From the NCBI RefSeq assembly GCF_002154225.1, contig NZ_MTSE01000009.1:1-64000 (forward strand): a DNA stretch of 64,000 bases, in the 5' to 3' direction. The position numbers were made by a program, and so were the translations under genes. Below, piece after piece: positions 33,475 through 41,663 of this stretch. The notes beneath the pieces are model-generated. The model was not told where the DNA came from, ran no database searches, and saw only the letters and a program-made list of their open reading frames with translations. Positions within the stretch are counted from its first letter, which is position 1, and the number at the start of each line of letters is the position of its first letter. Origin of the DNA: Hymenobacter crusticola (GTDB lineage: Bacteria; Bacteroidota; Bacteroidia; Cytophagales; Hymenobacteraceae).

Positions 33475-34371
33475 ATGAAAAACAAATCCGCGTCCTTTCT
33501 CTCGCGCTCCTGTATGGCTGGAACCAGTCTCTGGCTAGCTCTAGGCTTGCTGGCTTGCACCGAAACCAAAAAGCCCGACATTCCGCCGGCCCCAACGCCC
33601 ACGGGCAGCACCGAAGCCAACGCTGCCGCCAAAGATTACGATCAGTACACGGAGCTAAAATGGAGCGACGAGTTCGATGGCGGTGGCGCTGTGGACCCCT
33701 CCAAGTGGACCGCCGAAACCGGCGGCAGCGGCTGGGGCAATAATGAGCTGCAGTATTATACCAACTCCGTAGAGAATGCCTACGTGAGTGGCGGCAGCCT
33801 GATTATTCAGGCGCAGAAACAAAGCCAGAGTGGGCGGGACTATACCTCAGCCCGTCTTATTACGAAGGGCAAACAGAGCTTTACCTTTGGCCGAATCGAC
33901 GTGCGGGCGAAGTTGCCTAGGGGGCAGGGCATCTGGCCGGCTATCTGGATGCTTGGTAGCAGCATCGACCAGCGCAACTGGCCCATATGCGGGGAAATCG
34001 ATATCATGGAGCTGCGCGGTCATGAGCCAAACAAGATTCTCTCGACCATGCATTTTGGCGCCAGTACGGCCGACCACCGCTACAAAGGCACCGAAACCAC
34101 GCTGCCTAGCGGCAACTTCTCCGACGACTACCACCTCTTCAGCACCGTCCGCAGCCAGGATCAAATTCGGTTTTACCTCGACGGCAAGCAGTATTACACG
34201 TTCACCAGCAGCGATGCCTCGCCTTATCCGTTCAACGACCCGTTCTTCGTTATCTTGAACGTGGCCATTGGGGGCGACTTCTTAGGCAACCCTAGCCCAG
34301 CGACGATTAATACCACTACTTTCCCGCAGCAGATGATGGTGGACTACGTGCGCTATTACCAGTATAAGTAA
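33475..34371 (+). CDS. GH16 endo-beta-1,3-glucanase (laminarinase-like) lipoprotein
   Basis: 298 residues from ATG 33475. Lipidated Cys in LGLLACTETK, so it sits on the cell surface or outer membrane. GH16 core: ELKWSDEFDGGG, WTAETGGSGWGNNELQYYT, and the catalytic signature Glu174-x-Asp176-x-x-Glu179 (GEIDIMEL), with PFNDPFFVILNVAIGG near the end. The short signature without an inserted Met-bulge extra and the WGNNELQYYT loop are typical of laminarinases. It would cut beta-1,3-glucan for import by the adjacent SusCD. Confidence 0.9.
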   Translation: MKNKSASFLSRSCMAGTSLWLALGLLACTETKKPDIPPAPTPTGSTEANAAAKDYDQYTELKWSDEFDGGGAVDPSKWTAETGGSGWGNNELQYYTNSVENAYVSGGSLIIQAQKQSQSGRDYTSARLITKGKQSFTFGRIDVRAKLPRGQGIWPAIWMLGSSIDQRNWPICGEIDIMELRGHEPNKILSTMHFGASTADHRYKGTETTLPSGNFSDDYHLFSTVRSQDQIRFYLDGKQYYTFTSSDASPYPFNDPFFVILNVAIGGDFLGNPSPATINTTTFPQQMMVDYVRYYQYK

Positions 34372-34604
34372 ACAGCAACGGCACGCCAGCGCAACTCGCC
34401 TTTGCCAGTCGGGTGCCCTAGGCATCTGGCTGGTTGCCGTAAGCACGAGCCGCCAGAACGACCAGCGTGCACCTAGCTCGGGCCAGCGTTGGTAGGTGGC
34501 CTGTTGTACTAAAGAACCATCACCCCATGTAAGACCTAGGTTTGTCGGCGCATACTGCGGTGTGTCCTGGCGGACCTAGGTCTTTCTTTATCCTTCCATT
34601 CGAC

Positions 34605-36872
34605 ATGCCCAAGTTTCCCCGTTTTATTCTGGGAGTGAGCGTTGCGGCCAGTGTGCTGCTCGTGTTACCTAGCATTGCGCAAGCTCAGAAAACCAAAAAG
34701 CCAGCCGCTTCCACTACCAAAACCCTCGATCAGCGCCTCGATGAGTTGATCGCGCAAATGACGCTGGAGGAAAAAATCGGCCAACTCAATCAATATACCG
34801 GCGACGCTGCCACTGGCCCGGCCGTGACCGACAACAACAAGCTCAGTCAGATTCAAAAGGGCCAGGTGGGCTCCATGCTGAACGTGAAAGGCGCCGCCCG
34901 TACCCGCGCTTTGCAGGCCGAGGCCCTGAAGTCGCGCCTGAAGATTCCGCTGCTGTTCGGGCTCGACGTGATTCATGGTTACCAAACAACCTTCCCGATT
35001 CCGTTGGGCGAGGCGGCCAGCTGGGACCTGGCGGCTATCCGGCAGTCGGCGCACATAGCGGCGCGGGAAGCGGCGGCAGCCGGTCAGCACTGGACGTTTG
35101 CCCCGATGGTGGATATTGCCCGCGACCCACGCTGGGGCCGGGTGATGGAAGGCGCGGGGGAGGACCCCTACCTAGGTTCGCAGATTGCCAAAGCGCGTGT
35201 ACTCGGGTTTCAGGGTGAGCAGCTAGGCGGCACTGATGCCGTAATGGCCTGTGCTAAGCACTTTGCGGCCTACGGGGCCGCCATTGCCGGCCGCGATTAT
35301 AATGCCGTGGACATGAGCGAGCGGGCCCTGTGGGAAGTGTATCTGCCGCCCTTCAAAGCAGCTGCCGATGCTGGCGCTGCTACCTTCATGAATTCCTTTA
35401 ATGAGCTAAACGGCATTCCGGCCACGGGCAATAGCTACTTGCAGCGCGATATTCTGAAGGGGCAGTGGAATTTCCAGGGCTTCGTGGTGAGCGACTGGGG
35501 CTCCATTGGCGAGATGATAGCGCACGGCTACGCCAAAGACAACAAGGAAGCTGCGCTGGAAGCCATTACGGCCGGGAGCGACATGGACATGGAAAGCCGC
35601 AGCTACGGGCCCAATTTGCCTGCGCTGGTGCGCGAAGGCAAAGTGCCGGAAGCATTGATCAACGACGCCGTACGCCGCATTTTGCGCAAGAAATTCGAGC
35701 TAGGTCTCTTCGACGACCCCTACCGCTTCTCCAATGAAAAGCGCGAAAAGCAGGTGCTGGCCGATCCGCAGAGTCGTGCCATCGCCCGCGACGTAGCCCG
35801 CAAATCCATTGTGCTGCTGAAGAATGACAACAACGTGTTGCCCCTGTCGAAGCAGGCCAAAACCGTTGCCGTTATCGGGCCGCTGGGCCAGAGCAAAACC
35901 CAGCACCTAGGTTTCTGGAACGTATCAACGGACTCGACACAGGTGGTAAGCTTGTACGAAGGCTTGCAGAACAAGCTAGGGAAGACGGCGAAGCTGCTTT
36001 ACGCCAAAGGCTGCGGCATCACCGGCGACTCGCAAGCGGGCTTTGCTGACGCTGTAAAAACGGCTCAGCAAGCGGATGTAGTCGTAATGGCAGTAGGGGA
36101 GGCCCGCGACATGAGCGGCGAGGCCAAGTCGCGCGCCGAAATCTACTTGCCCGGCCAACAAGAAGAGTTGATCAAAGCCATTGTGCAAACTGGCAAACCT
36201 GTGGTGGTTCTCATCATGGCGGGCCGCCCACTCATTTTCAACTGGACCGCCGACCACGCGCCAGCCATTCTCTACACGTGGTGGCTAGGCTCGGAAGCCG
36301 GTAATGCTATGGCCGATGTGCTCGTGGGCGACTACAACCCGGCCGGCAAGCTGCCCATGAGCTTCCCCCGCTCCCTCGGCCAAATCCCGATTTTTTACGC
36401 GGCCAAAAGCACCGGCCGCCCTTCCGCCAACGATAAGGATACCAACTACCGCTCGGCCTACCTCGACATGCCGAACTCGCCCCGCTATGCGTTCGGCTAC
36501 GGCCTGAGCTATACCACGTTCGACTACAGTGGCTTAACGCTTAGTACCAAACAGCTCAAAAAAGCGGATAAGCTCACGGTTAGCTTCACGCTCACCAATA
36601 AAGGCAAGTACGCCGGCGAAGAGGTTGCGCAGCTATATCTGCGGGATGTGGTGGGTAGTGTGACGCGGCCGGTGAAGGAGCTGAAGGACTTCCAAAAAGT
36701 GATGCTCAAGCCCGGCGAAAGCAAAACCATCACCTTCACCCTCGACCAAGACAAGCTAGCTTTCTACAACCCCAGTATGAAGTGGACTACCGAGCCCGGT
36801 GAGTTCCGCCTGATGATCGGTAGCGCAGCGAGTGATATTCGATTGGAGGATAAGTTTGAACTGGTGGACTAA
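34605..36872 (+). CDS. GH3 beta-glucosidase (BglX type)
   Basis: 755 residues from ATG 34605, which starts the signal peptide (FILGVSVAASVLLVLPSIAQA). GH3 N-terminal barrel with MTLEEKIGQL, GLDVIHGYQTTFPIPLG, MVDIARDPRWGR, and nucleophile Asp297 in VVSDWGS. GH3 C-terminal domain (VAVIGPLGQSK, VGEARDMSGEA with the candidate acid Glu) and fibronectin III-like domain (SFTLTNKGKYAGEEVAQLYL). A periplasmic exo-enzyme that would release glucose from the imported oligosaccharides. Last gene of the SusC operon before a terminator. Confidence 0.93.
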   Translation: MPKFPRFILGVSVAASVLLVLPSIAQAQKTKKPAASTTKTLDQRLDELIAQMTLEEKIGQLNQYTGDAATGPAVTDNNKLSQIQKGQVGSMLNVKGAARTRALQAEALKSRLKIPLLFGLDVIHGYQTTFPIPLGEAASWDLAAIRQSAHIAAREAAAAGQHWTFAPMVDIARDPRWGRVMEGAGEDPYLGSQIAKARVLGFQGEQLGGTDAVMACAKHFAAYGAAIAGRDYNAVDMSERALWEVYLPPFKAAADAGAATFMNSFNELNGIPATGNSYLQRDILKGQWNFQGFVVSDWGSIGEMIAHGYAKDNKEAALEAITAGSDMDMESRSYGPNLPALVREGKVPEALINDAVRRILRKKFELGLFDDPYRFSNEKREKQVLADPQSRAIARDVARKSIVLLKNDNNVLPLSKQAKTVAVIGPLGQSKTQHLGFWNVSTDSTQVVSLYEGLQNKLGKTAKLLYAKGCGITGDSQAGFADAVKTAQQADVVVMAVGEARDMSGEAKSRAEIYLPGQQEELIKAIVQTGKPVVVLIMAGRPLIFNWTADHAPAILYTWWLGSEAGNAMADVLVGDYNPAGKLPMSFPRSLGQIPIFYAAKSTGRPSANDKDTNYRSAYLDMPNSPRYAFGYGLSYTTFDYSGLTLSTKQLKKADKLTVSFTLTNKGKYAGEEVAQLYLRDVVGSVTRPVKELKDFQKVMLKPGESKTITFTLDQDKLAFYNPSMKWTTEPGEFRLMIGSAASDIRLEDKFELVD

Positions 36873-36900
36873 ATTGGTACGCTAGGCCTTAATGCCAAAA

Positions 36901-36937
36901 AAAGCGAGGAACTGGGAGCAACCCGATTCCTCGCTTT
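36901..36937. terminator. Bidirectional terminator after GH3
   Basis: AAAGCGAGGAA pairs with TTCCTCGCTTT around a 15-nt loop, with T runs on both sides. It separates the SusC operon from the convergent GH30 gene. Confidence 0.85.
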
Positions 36938-36986
36938 CTTTTTGCGACTATCAGCAATGTAGCGCGAAGCGTAGGCTTAGCCCTCG

Positions 36987-38456
36987 TTAGTTCACCACCA
37001 TCGTCATGATGGAGTGCGGCTGGCTCGTTGCTTGGGCGGCTTGGCCTTTGATCCAGAGTTGGAAAGCCTGCTCTTTTTCACTGTTATTCATCACTACCAC
37101 GGCCACTTTACCATCGGTGTTCAGGAAAGCAGTGGTTTGGAGTACGTCGCGGCTAGAGGCGGTGGCAATGCGCTTGGCGCCGGGGCGGATGAACTTGGAG
37201 AAGTGGCCGATGTAATAGTAGATGTTCGTATAGATGAGCTTACCCGACTTCGTATCACCGATAACGGGCGCGTAGCAAAAGTTGCCCACGTGGTTGGGGC
37301 CGCCGGTTTCGTCGAGTAGGATGTTCCAATCAGTCCAGGCTACGGTGCCAGCGTTGAAGTCGTTGATCATAGAGTTACCGTACCGCTCGCCCAGGGTCCA
37401 GTCGTTCACTTTCGAGAAGTCGAATTTCTCGATGCAGCCTTCCGTGAAAACAAGGTTTTTGGTCGGATACGTTTCGTGTACGCGGCGCTCGTTGTCGAAC
37501 TGCATGCCGCTACCAGTCCAGGTTTCGTACCAGTGGTAGCCGAGGCCCCAGTAGTATTTGCTGGCCTCCGGGTCATCAAACAAGGTGCTAGCGCGCTGGT
37601 ACATCAGGTCGCGGTTGTGGTCCCAGCCGATGAGCTTCCGGTCGCCGAGGCCCCCTTTTTGCAGCGTCGGACCTAGATAGCCCTTCACGAAGTCGCGCTC
37701 CTCCTCGGCCGTGAAGATACACGACTCCCAGGTTTGCTTCGCCATGGGCTCGTTCTGCACCGTTAGGCCCCAAATGGGAATGCCTTGGCGCTCATACTCT
37801 TTGATGAACTTCACGTAATGGTTGGCCCAGCTCTGGCGAAACTCGGGCTTTAGCTTGCCACCTTTCACCAGGCTATTGTTGTCCTTCATCCAGGCGGGTG
37901 GGCTCCAAGGGCTTACGTACATCGTAAGCTTCCCGCCAGCCGCGGCAATAGCTTGCTTGATGAAGGGAATCCGGTACTTCTCGTCGTGCTTAACGTTGAA
38001 GGTTTTTAGCTCCTTGTCGTTGTCGGCTATGTAAGCGTAACTGTCGCTGGAGAAGTCGCAGCTGGCAATGTTGGTGCGCCCTAGGGTGTAGCCGATGCCC
38101 TTGGTGGGGCTATAGTAGGCTTGCATGAACTCCTGCTGCTGCGCCTTGGTAAGTTTAGCGAAAGTTTCGGCCGAGGCATCGGTGAGGGCGCCGCCAATGC
38201 CCACGAGCGTTTGGAAGGTATGATTAGGGTCAACAAAAATGGTGGGCTGCGTTTCAAGTGGCTGCCCAACTTCTTGGAAGGAAAGCTTATCGCCAGCTGC
38301 GAGGCGCTGCTGGGTGCTGGCCGCAGTGGTATACACTTGAACTTGCTTGCCAGCGGCCGAATACGACTTGATGGCAGCAGGTGAGGTAGCTTTTTGCGCT
38401 GAGGCAGTGGTGCCGAGTGCGGAGGCAAGCAGAACGGCAAGTAGGTTTTTGTGCAT
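36987..38456 (-). CDS. GH30 glycosidase (beta-1,6-glucanase-like)
   Basis: 489 residues with a signal peptide (LLAVLLASALGTTASAQ). GH30 barrel: VGIGGALTDASAETF, YTLGRTNIASCDFS, MYVSPWSPPAWMKDN, acid/base Glu in GLTVQNEPMAKQ, and nucleophile Glu in NLVFTEGCIEKF. A small C-terminal beta domain follows. Subfamilies 1-3 cut glucosylceramide or beta-1,6-glucan; in this beta-glucan locus the beta-1,6-branch activity is most likely. It has its own copy of the 20-bp box and promoter upstream. Confidence 0.9.
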   Translation of the reverse strand: MHKNLLAVLLASALGTTASAQKATSPAAIKSYSAAGKQVQVYTTAASTQQRLAAGDKLSFQEVGQPLETQPTIFVDPNHTFQTLVGIGGALTDASAETFAKLTKAQQQEFMQAYYSPTKGIGYTLGRTNIASCDFSSDSYAYIADNDKELKTFNVKHDEKYRIPFIKQAIAAAGGKLTMYVSPWSPPAWMKDNNSLVKGGKLKPEFRQSWANHYVKFIKEYERQGIPIWGLTVQNEPMAKQTWESCIFTAEEERDFVKGYLGPTLQKGGLGDRKLIGWDHNRDLMYQRASTLFDDPEASKYYWGLGYHWYETWTGSGMQFDNERRVHETYPTKNLVFTEGCIEKFDFSKVNDWTLGERYGNSMINDFNAGTVAWTDWNILLDETGGPNHVGNFCYAPVIGDTKSGKLIYTNIYYYIGHFSKFIRPGAKRIATASSRDVLQTTAFLNTDGKVAVVVMNNSEKEQAFQLWIKGQAAQATSQPHSIMTMVVN

Positions 38457-38671
38457 TTGGTGAAAAGGGTGGAAGTGCTAAGAACGCTGCGCAGAGCTAG
38501 CTAGCTTTGAGTGCTGCAAAACCCAGTACTACATCTGCCCAGCGTTACAACGATGGTGTCGGAAACAAATGTACCTAGCTTGGGCGAGCTAAGCGGGTGC
38601 GCAAACTAAATCCGGAATTATAGCTTGCCCGTTTCGGTAAGAACTGGCTGCCAAGAAGGAGCGAAGTAGGA
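38457..38671. other. GH30 leader region
   Basis: The 5' untranslated region of GH30 (about 215 nt from the -7 element to the ATG). No reading frame or hairpin that I can support. Confidence 0.5.
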
Positions 38672-38703
38672 CGAAGGTATCGTCCTGAATAGGGTAAATG
38701 CAA
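38672..38703 (-). promoter_or_regulatory. Promoter D of GH30
   Basis: On the minus strand: TTG (38703-38701), exactly 21 bp, then TACCTTCG (38679-38672), one mismatch from TAnnTTTG. Confidence 0.6.
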
Positions 38704-38752
38704 GCGCGAAGTGCTAACGAGAAAACAGCAAAAGGGCTCTGGAAAGCGCGTT

Positions 38753-38772
38753 TATTCACTTACGTCACACGC
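38753..38772 (-). promoter_or_regulatory. 20-bp regulatory box D, upstream of GH30
   Basis: Reads GCGTGTG, AC, then GTAAGTGAATA on the minus strand, one mismatch from the consensus. Starts exactly 93 bp before the -7 element, as box C does, and 11 bp less than boxes A and B. Confidence 0.8.
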
Positions 38773-38885
38773 AATACCAAGCACTGGGGGAAAGCTAGCC
38801 CCCATGCAGCGCTAAGGAAAGACAGCTACGGCACAACAGAAAAACACAGCTCCGCCGAGGCCTTTTCAGCTGCCAACAAACAAAA

Positions 38886-38910
38886 CAGGCTACCTAGGAT
38901 AGGTAGCCTG
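38886..38910 (-). terminator. Terminator of GH16-T9SS
   Basis: CAGGCTACCT pairs with AGGTAGCCTG around a 5-nt loop; on the minus strand TTTTGTTTG follows. It lies about 20 bp after the GH16 stop. Confidence 0.75.
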
Positions 38911-38930
38911 TCGTAAGACGGAAGCAGAAG

Positions 38931-40376
38931 CTACTTGATGAAGCGTTGCGTAAGCGGCTGCCCGTTGGTCTGCACCACCAGCACGTACATGCCGGGCGGT
39001 AGCGTCGCTACGTTGGCGCTGCCATTTTCCAGCACGCCGCGGCTCACTTGCCGGCCTTGCGCATCCAGAATTTGATACTGACTGCCCACGAGAGCTAGGT
39101 CTGAGGCTGCTACGTGGAGCTTGTCGACGACGGGGTTCGGGTAGAGTTGGAGCTGCTGGCTGGCGCGCTCGATTTTGGAAGCTCCCGGAGAAGCTAGCAC
39201 GGCACTGGTGCTAGCACCAGCAGGTGGCGTAATACGAATCCAGTTGAGGTTCCAGCCGCCAGTTTGGGCAAACACCCCGAAGCTATACGTACCCGCATTG
39301 ATGTAAACTGTGCGAGAAACAGTCGTCCAGGTCTGCCAGCCCCCGGTGGCCGGCACTGCGGTGTTGCCGAGCTGAATAGAGCCGGAGTTCAGATCCGAGG
39401 ATAAGGTGCTGCCGCTGGGGCTCGCCACACGATACTCCAGCGTGTAGTTGCCCGATACAGGGAAGTTGATGTTGCTGTAAGCCATCCAGTCGCCTTGGTC
39501 GATGTAGCCCACATTTTGCCCACCGCCGGTGTCGGAAGTGGTTTCTAGCTGCACGCCATTCATGGAGCCGTAGCTCTCGGCCTGCAGGAGCGTGGCCGTA
39601 GGTGTGGGCGTAGTGGTACCGGATTTCTGGTACACCCGCACGTAGTCGACGTACATAGTGGCGGGCAGCTTGCTTTCGTCTACCGTTTGACCGGGCCAGT
39701 TGCCGGCCACGGCTAGGTTCAGCAGCAAAAAGAAAGGGCGCTGAAACTCTTCGGTGCTGCCAGTCCCGTTGGTGATGTTGATTTCGTGATACTTAACGCC
39801 ATCTACAAACCAGCGGATGTACGTGGGCTCCCACTCCACGGCGTACACGTGGTAATCTTGCGGCGTGGTCACGAGGTTGCCACCGTACTCGGCGTGTCCG
39901 TTGCTATCCCAGTGCACGGTGCCGTACACCTTGTTTTCGGCGTTGATGTGCTCCATTACGTCAATTTCACCGCAGGCCGGCCAGCTTACGGTGTTGATGT
40001 TGCTGCCGAGCATCCAGAAGGCTGGCCACAGTCCTTGCCCTAGTGGCAGCTTCATGCGAGCTTCGATTTTGCCGAATTTAAATTCCTTGAGCCCCTGCGT
40101 TTTCATGCGAGACGAAGTGTAGGGCATGCCGCCCACCGTTTCCTTCTTGGCCGTAATTTGCAGGATGCCATTTACCACGCTCGCATTAGCACGCTGGTAA
40201 TATTGCTTCTCGTTGTTACCCCAGCCCCCACCGCCGGTTTCGAACACCCAGCTGGAGCTAATGCCCGTGTTGAACTCATCGGCCCAAACTTGCTGGTAGG
40301 TTTGGGCGCGGGTAGAAGTTAGGTGGAGCAAGCACAGCACAGCCGCTCCCACAAGGGAAGTAAAGGTACGTTTCAT
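38931..40376 (-). CDS. Secreted GH16 beta-glucanase with CBM6 and T9SS sorting domain
   Basis: 481 residues from ATG 40376 (a longer frame upstream has no signal peptide). Signal peptide LVGAAVLCLLHLTSTRAQ; GH16 domain with QVWADEFNTGI, GGGGWGNNEKQYY, catalytic GEIDVMEHI (Glu-x-Asp-x-x-Glu); then a CBM6 (AESYGSMNGVQLETTSD, YIDQGDWMAYSNI); then a C-terminal type A T9SS domain (LQLYPNPVVDKLHV, QPLTQRFIK). Predicted beta-1,3-glucanase exported across the outer membrane and anchored or released. It complements the lipoprotein GH16 of the same locus. It has box C and its own promoter. Confidence 0.92.
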   Translation of the reverse strand: MKRTFTSLVGAAVLCLLHLTSTRAQTYQQVWADEFNTGISSSWVFETGGGGWGNNEKQYYQRANASVVNGILQITAKKETVGGMPYTSSRMKTQGLKEFKFGKIEARMKLPLGQGLWPAFWMLGSNINTVSWPACGEIDVMEHINAENKVYGTVHWDSNGHAEYGGNLVTTPQDYHVYAVEWEPTYIRWFVDGVKYHEINITNGTGSTEEFQRPFFLLLNLAVAGNWPGQTVDESKLPATMYVDYVRVYQKSGTTTPTPTATLLQAESYGSMNGVQLETTSDTGGGQNVGYIDQGDWMAYSNINFPVSGNYTLEYRVASPSGSTLSSDLNSGSIQLGNTAVPATGGWQTWTTVSRTVYINAGTYSFGVFAQTGGWNLNWIRITPPAGASTSAVLASPGASKIERASQQLQLYPNPVVDKLHVAASDLALVGSQYQILDAQGRQVSRGVLENGSANVATLPPGMYVLVVQTNGQPLTQRFIK

Positions 40377-40514
40377 AACTGGGTAGAATTGGGTGGAAAA
40401 AGCCGCGCGCAGGAATACGCTAGGGTATGAAGCTAGGCTGGCAAATAGGCGGCAGGCAGACCAGCGCTGGTCTGATGGGCTTACTGAGCGAGGGTCAGCA
40501 GCAAGGGCGATAAC

Positions 40515-40546
40515 CAAATATATCTCTTCTTCTTGCCGTAATGCAA
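40515..40546 (-). promoter_or_regulatory. Promoter C of GH16-T9SS
   Basis: On the minus strand: TTG (40546-40544), exactly 21 bp, then TATATTTG (40522-40515), a full consensus match. Leader of about 139 nt. Confidence 0.75.
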
Positions 40547-40595
40547 GCGGTAAGTTGAAATACAAACAACGCTTTTTGCTGTTGAGAGAGTGGTT

Positions 40596-40615
40596 TATAC
40601 ACTTACGGCACACGC
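40596..40615 (-). promoter_or_regulatory. 20-bp regulatory box C, upstream of GH16-T9SS
   Basis: Reads GCGTGTG, CC, then GTAAGTGTATA on the minus strand. Starts exactly 93 bp before the -7 element. Confidence 0.8.
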
Positions 40616-40676
40616 TTCGTAGAGCCAGAACAAGGGTCACAAAAGCTCATTCTAGCACCTAGCTTTATTAGGCGCA

Positions 40677-40690
40677 CGCTTAAGAAACAA
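40677..40690 (-). promoter_or_regulatory. Conserved upstream element, copy C
   Basis: TTGTTTCTTAAGCG on the minus strand, 75 bp before the start of box C; the first ten bases equal copy A. Confidence 0.5.
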
Positions 40691-40760
40691 GCCTCTTATT
40701 ATCCTAGTGCCAAAGTTTTGTACAATGTAGCGGCTTGATGACTTACGGCCAATACAAATG

Positions 40761-40800
40761 CAAAAGGCCCTCGGCAACCTAGGTTGCCGAGGGCCTTTTG
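40761..40800 (-). terminator. Perfect 40-bp palindrome, rnpB terminator
   Basis: CAAAAGGCCCTCGGCAACCT followed directly by its exact complement. It lies 6 bp after the 3' end of rnpB. Confidence 0.85.
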
Positions 40801-40806
40801 AAGAGG

Positions 40807-41251
40807 GTGACGAGTCTGTAAGCCGGGTTCTGTCCGCGACCTAGGTCGCGTCCCCACCATTTATCTAGGCCAGTTCTCGCGAAAAGGCTCCATCAACCTA
40901 CCCACGGACGCCGGACGAGCCGCCCGGTGCAGACCCGAAAGCCTGCCTGCCCGCTTATTTGGTCTTTCAACCCCTGAGGTTTACCCAGCCGGACTAGTCA
41001 CCTAGCCGCTGGTGCGCTCTTACCGCACCTTTTCACCCTTACCAGGAGCTACAGAGTAGCTGAGTGACTGAATAAGGTAGTTTACTACGCTACTTAGTTG
41101 CTCTTCTACGCAGTTGCCATCTGGCGGTAGTTTTCTGTGGCACTGGCTGTCTGAGCCTTACGGCCCATCCTTCCCGTTAGGAAGCAGGGTGCTCTGTGTT
41201 GCCCGGACTTTCCTCGCCGCCCGAAAGCGCCGCGGTGGAGCGACCCATCAC
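40807..41251 (-). ncRNA. rnpB: RNase P RNA (bacterial type A-like)
   Basis: About 445 nt. The catalytic RNA of RNase P, which matures tRNA 5' ends. On the minus strand the conserved GAGGAAAGTCCGGGC lies near the 5' end, and the conserved ACAGAACCCGGCTTA lies near the 3' end. The ends are set by helix P1: GTGATGGGTC (41251-41242) pairs over ten positions, two of them G-U, with GACTCGTCAC (40816-40807). A TACCTTTG -7 element begins 5 bp upstream of the 5' end, and a perfect palindromic terminator follows the 3' end. Confidence 0.95.
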
Positions 41252-41255
41252 GGTG

Positions 41256-41263
41256 CAAAGGTA
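41256..41263 (-). promoter_or_regulatory. -7 element of rnpB
   Basis: TACCTTTG on the minus strand. Its distance from the P1-defined 5' end fits initiation at about 41251. No good TTG is present at the 21-bp spacing. Confidence 0.6.
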
Positions 41264-41663
41264 GGCTAATAAACGAATTAGTCACGCTGCACTTATTCCC
41301 GTTAGGCTGATCAGTAGGCTAGCCGATAGCTAGCTTACTCGGCACACGTCAGCAGATATAAAACGCAGCACCAGCAGCAGTATAAGTATTAGAATTTCTG
41401 AATGTCACAAATAGGGACTTTGTTTCTGAATCTAGCATTCTTCAGCAAAATAGGCGGCTTTTAGTGTCTTTTGTGGGTCGGATTTGGCATTATTCCGCTT
41501 GTGCTTGGAAAAGATAGTGGTGGCGGCTGTGTAAAGATTCCTACATTTCACATTCTCGTTCCTAGAAAGTAAGGGGTTGCCACAAGCGTTTATCTACTCC
41601 AAATCAACCCAATGCCCTAGGTCTTGTCCTATTCTCTCCCTTTATTACCAAACCCATCACAGC
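41264..41663. other. Gene-free interval upstream of the subtilase
   Basis: No gene. A weak -7-like TACATTTC lies at 41542-41549. The region also holds the rnpB upstream DNA. No copy of the 20-bp box. Confidence 0.4.

Noticed and set aside
40738..40752. Fifth copy of the box (GCCGTAAGT on the minus strand)
   Set aside because: Only nine bases match; the CGTGTG half and the TATA end are absent, and no promoter lies at 93 or 104 bp.
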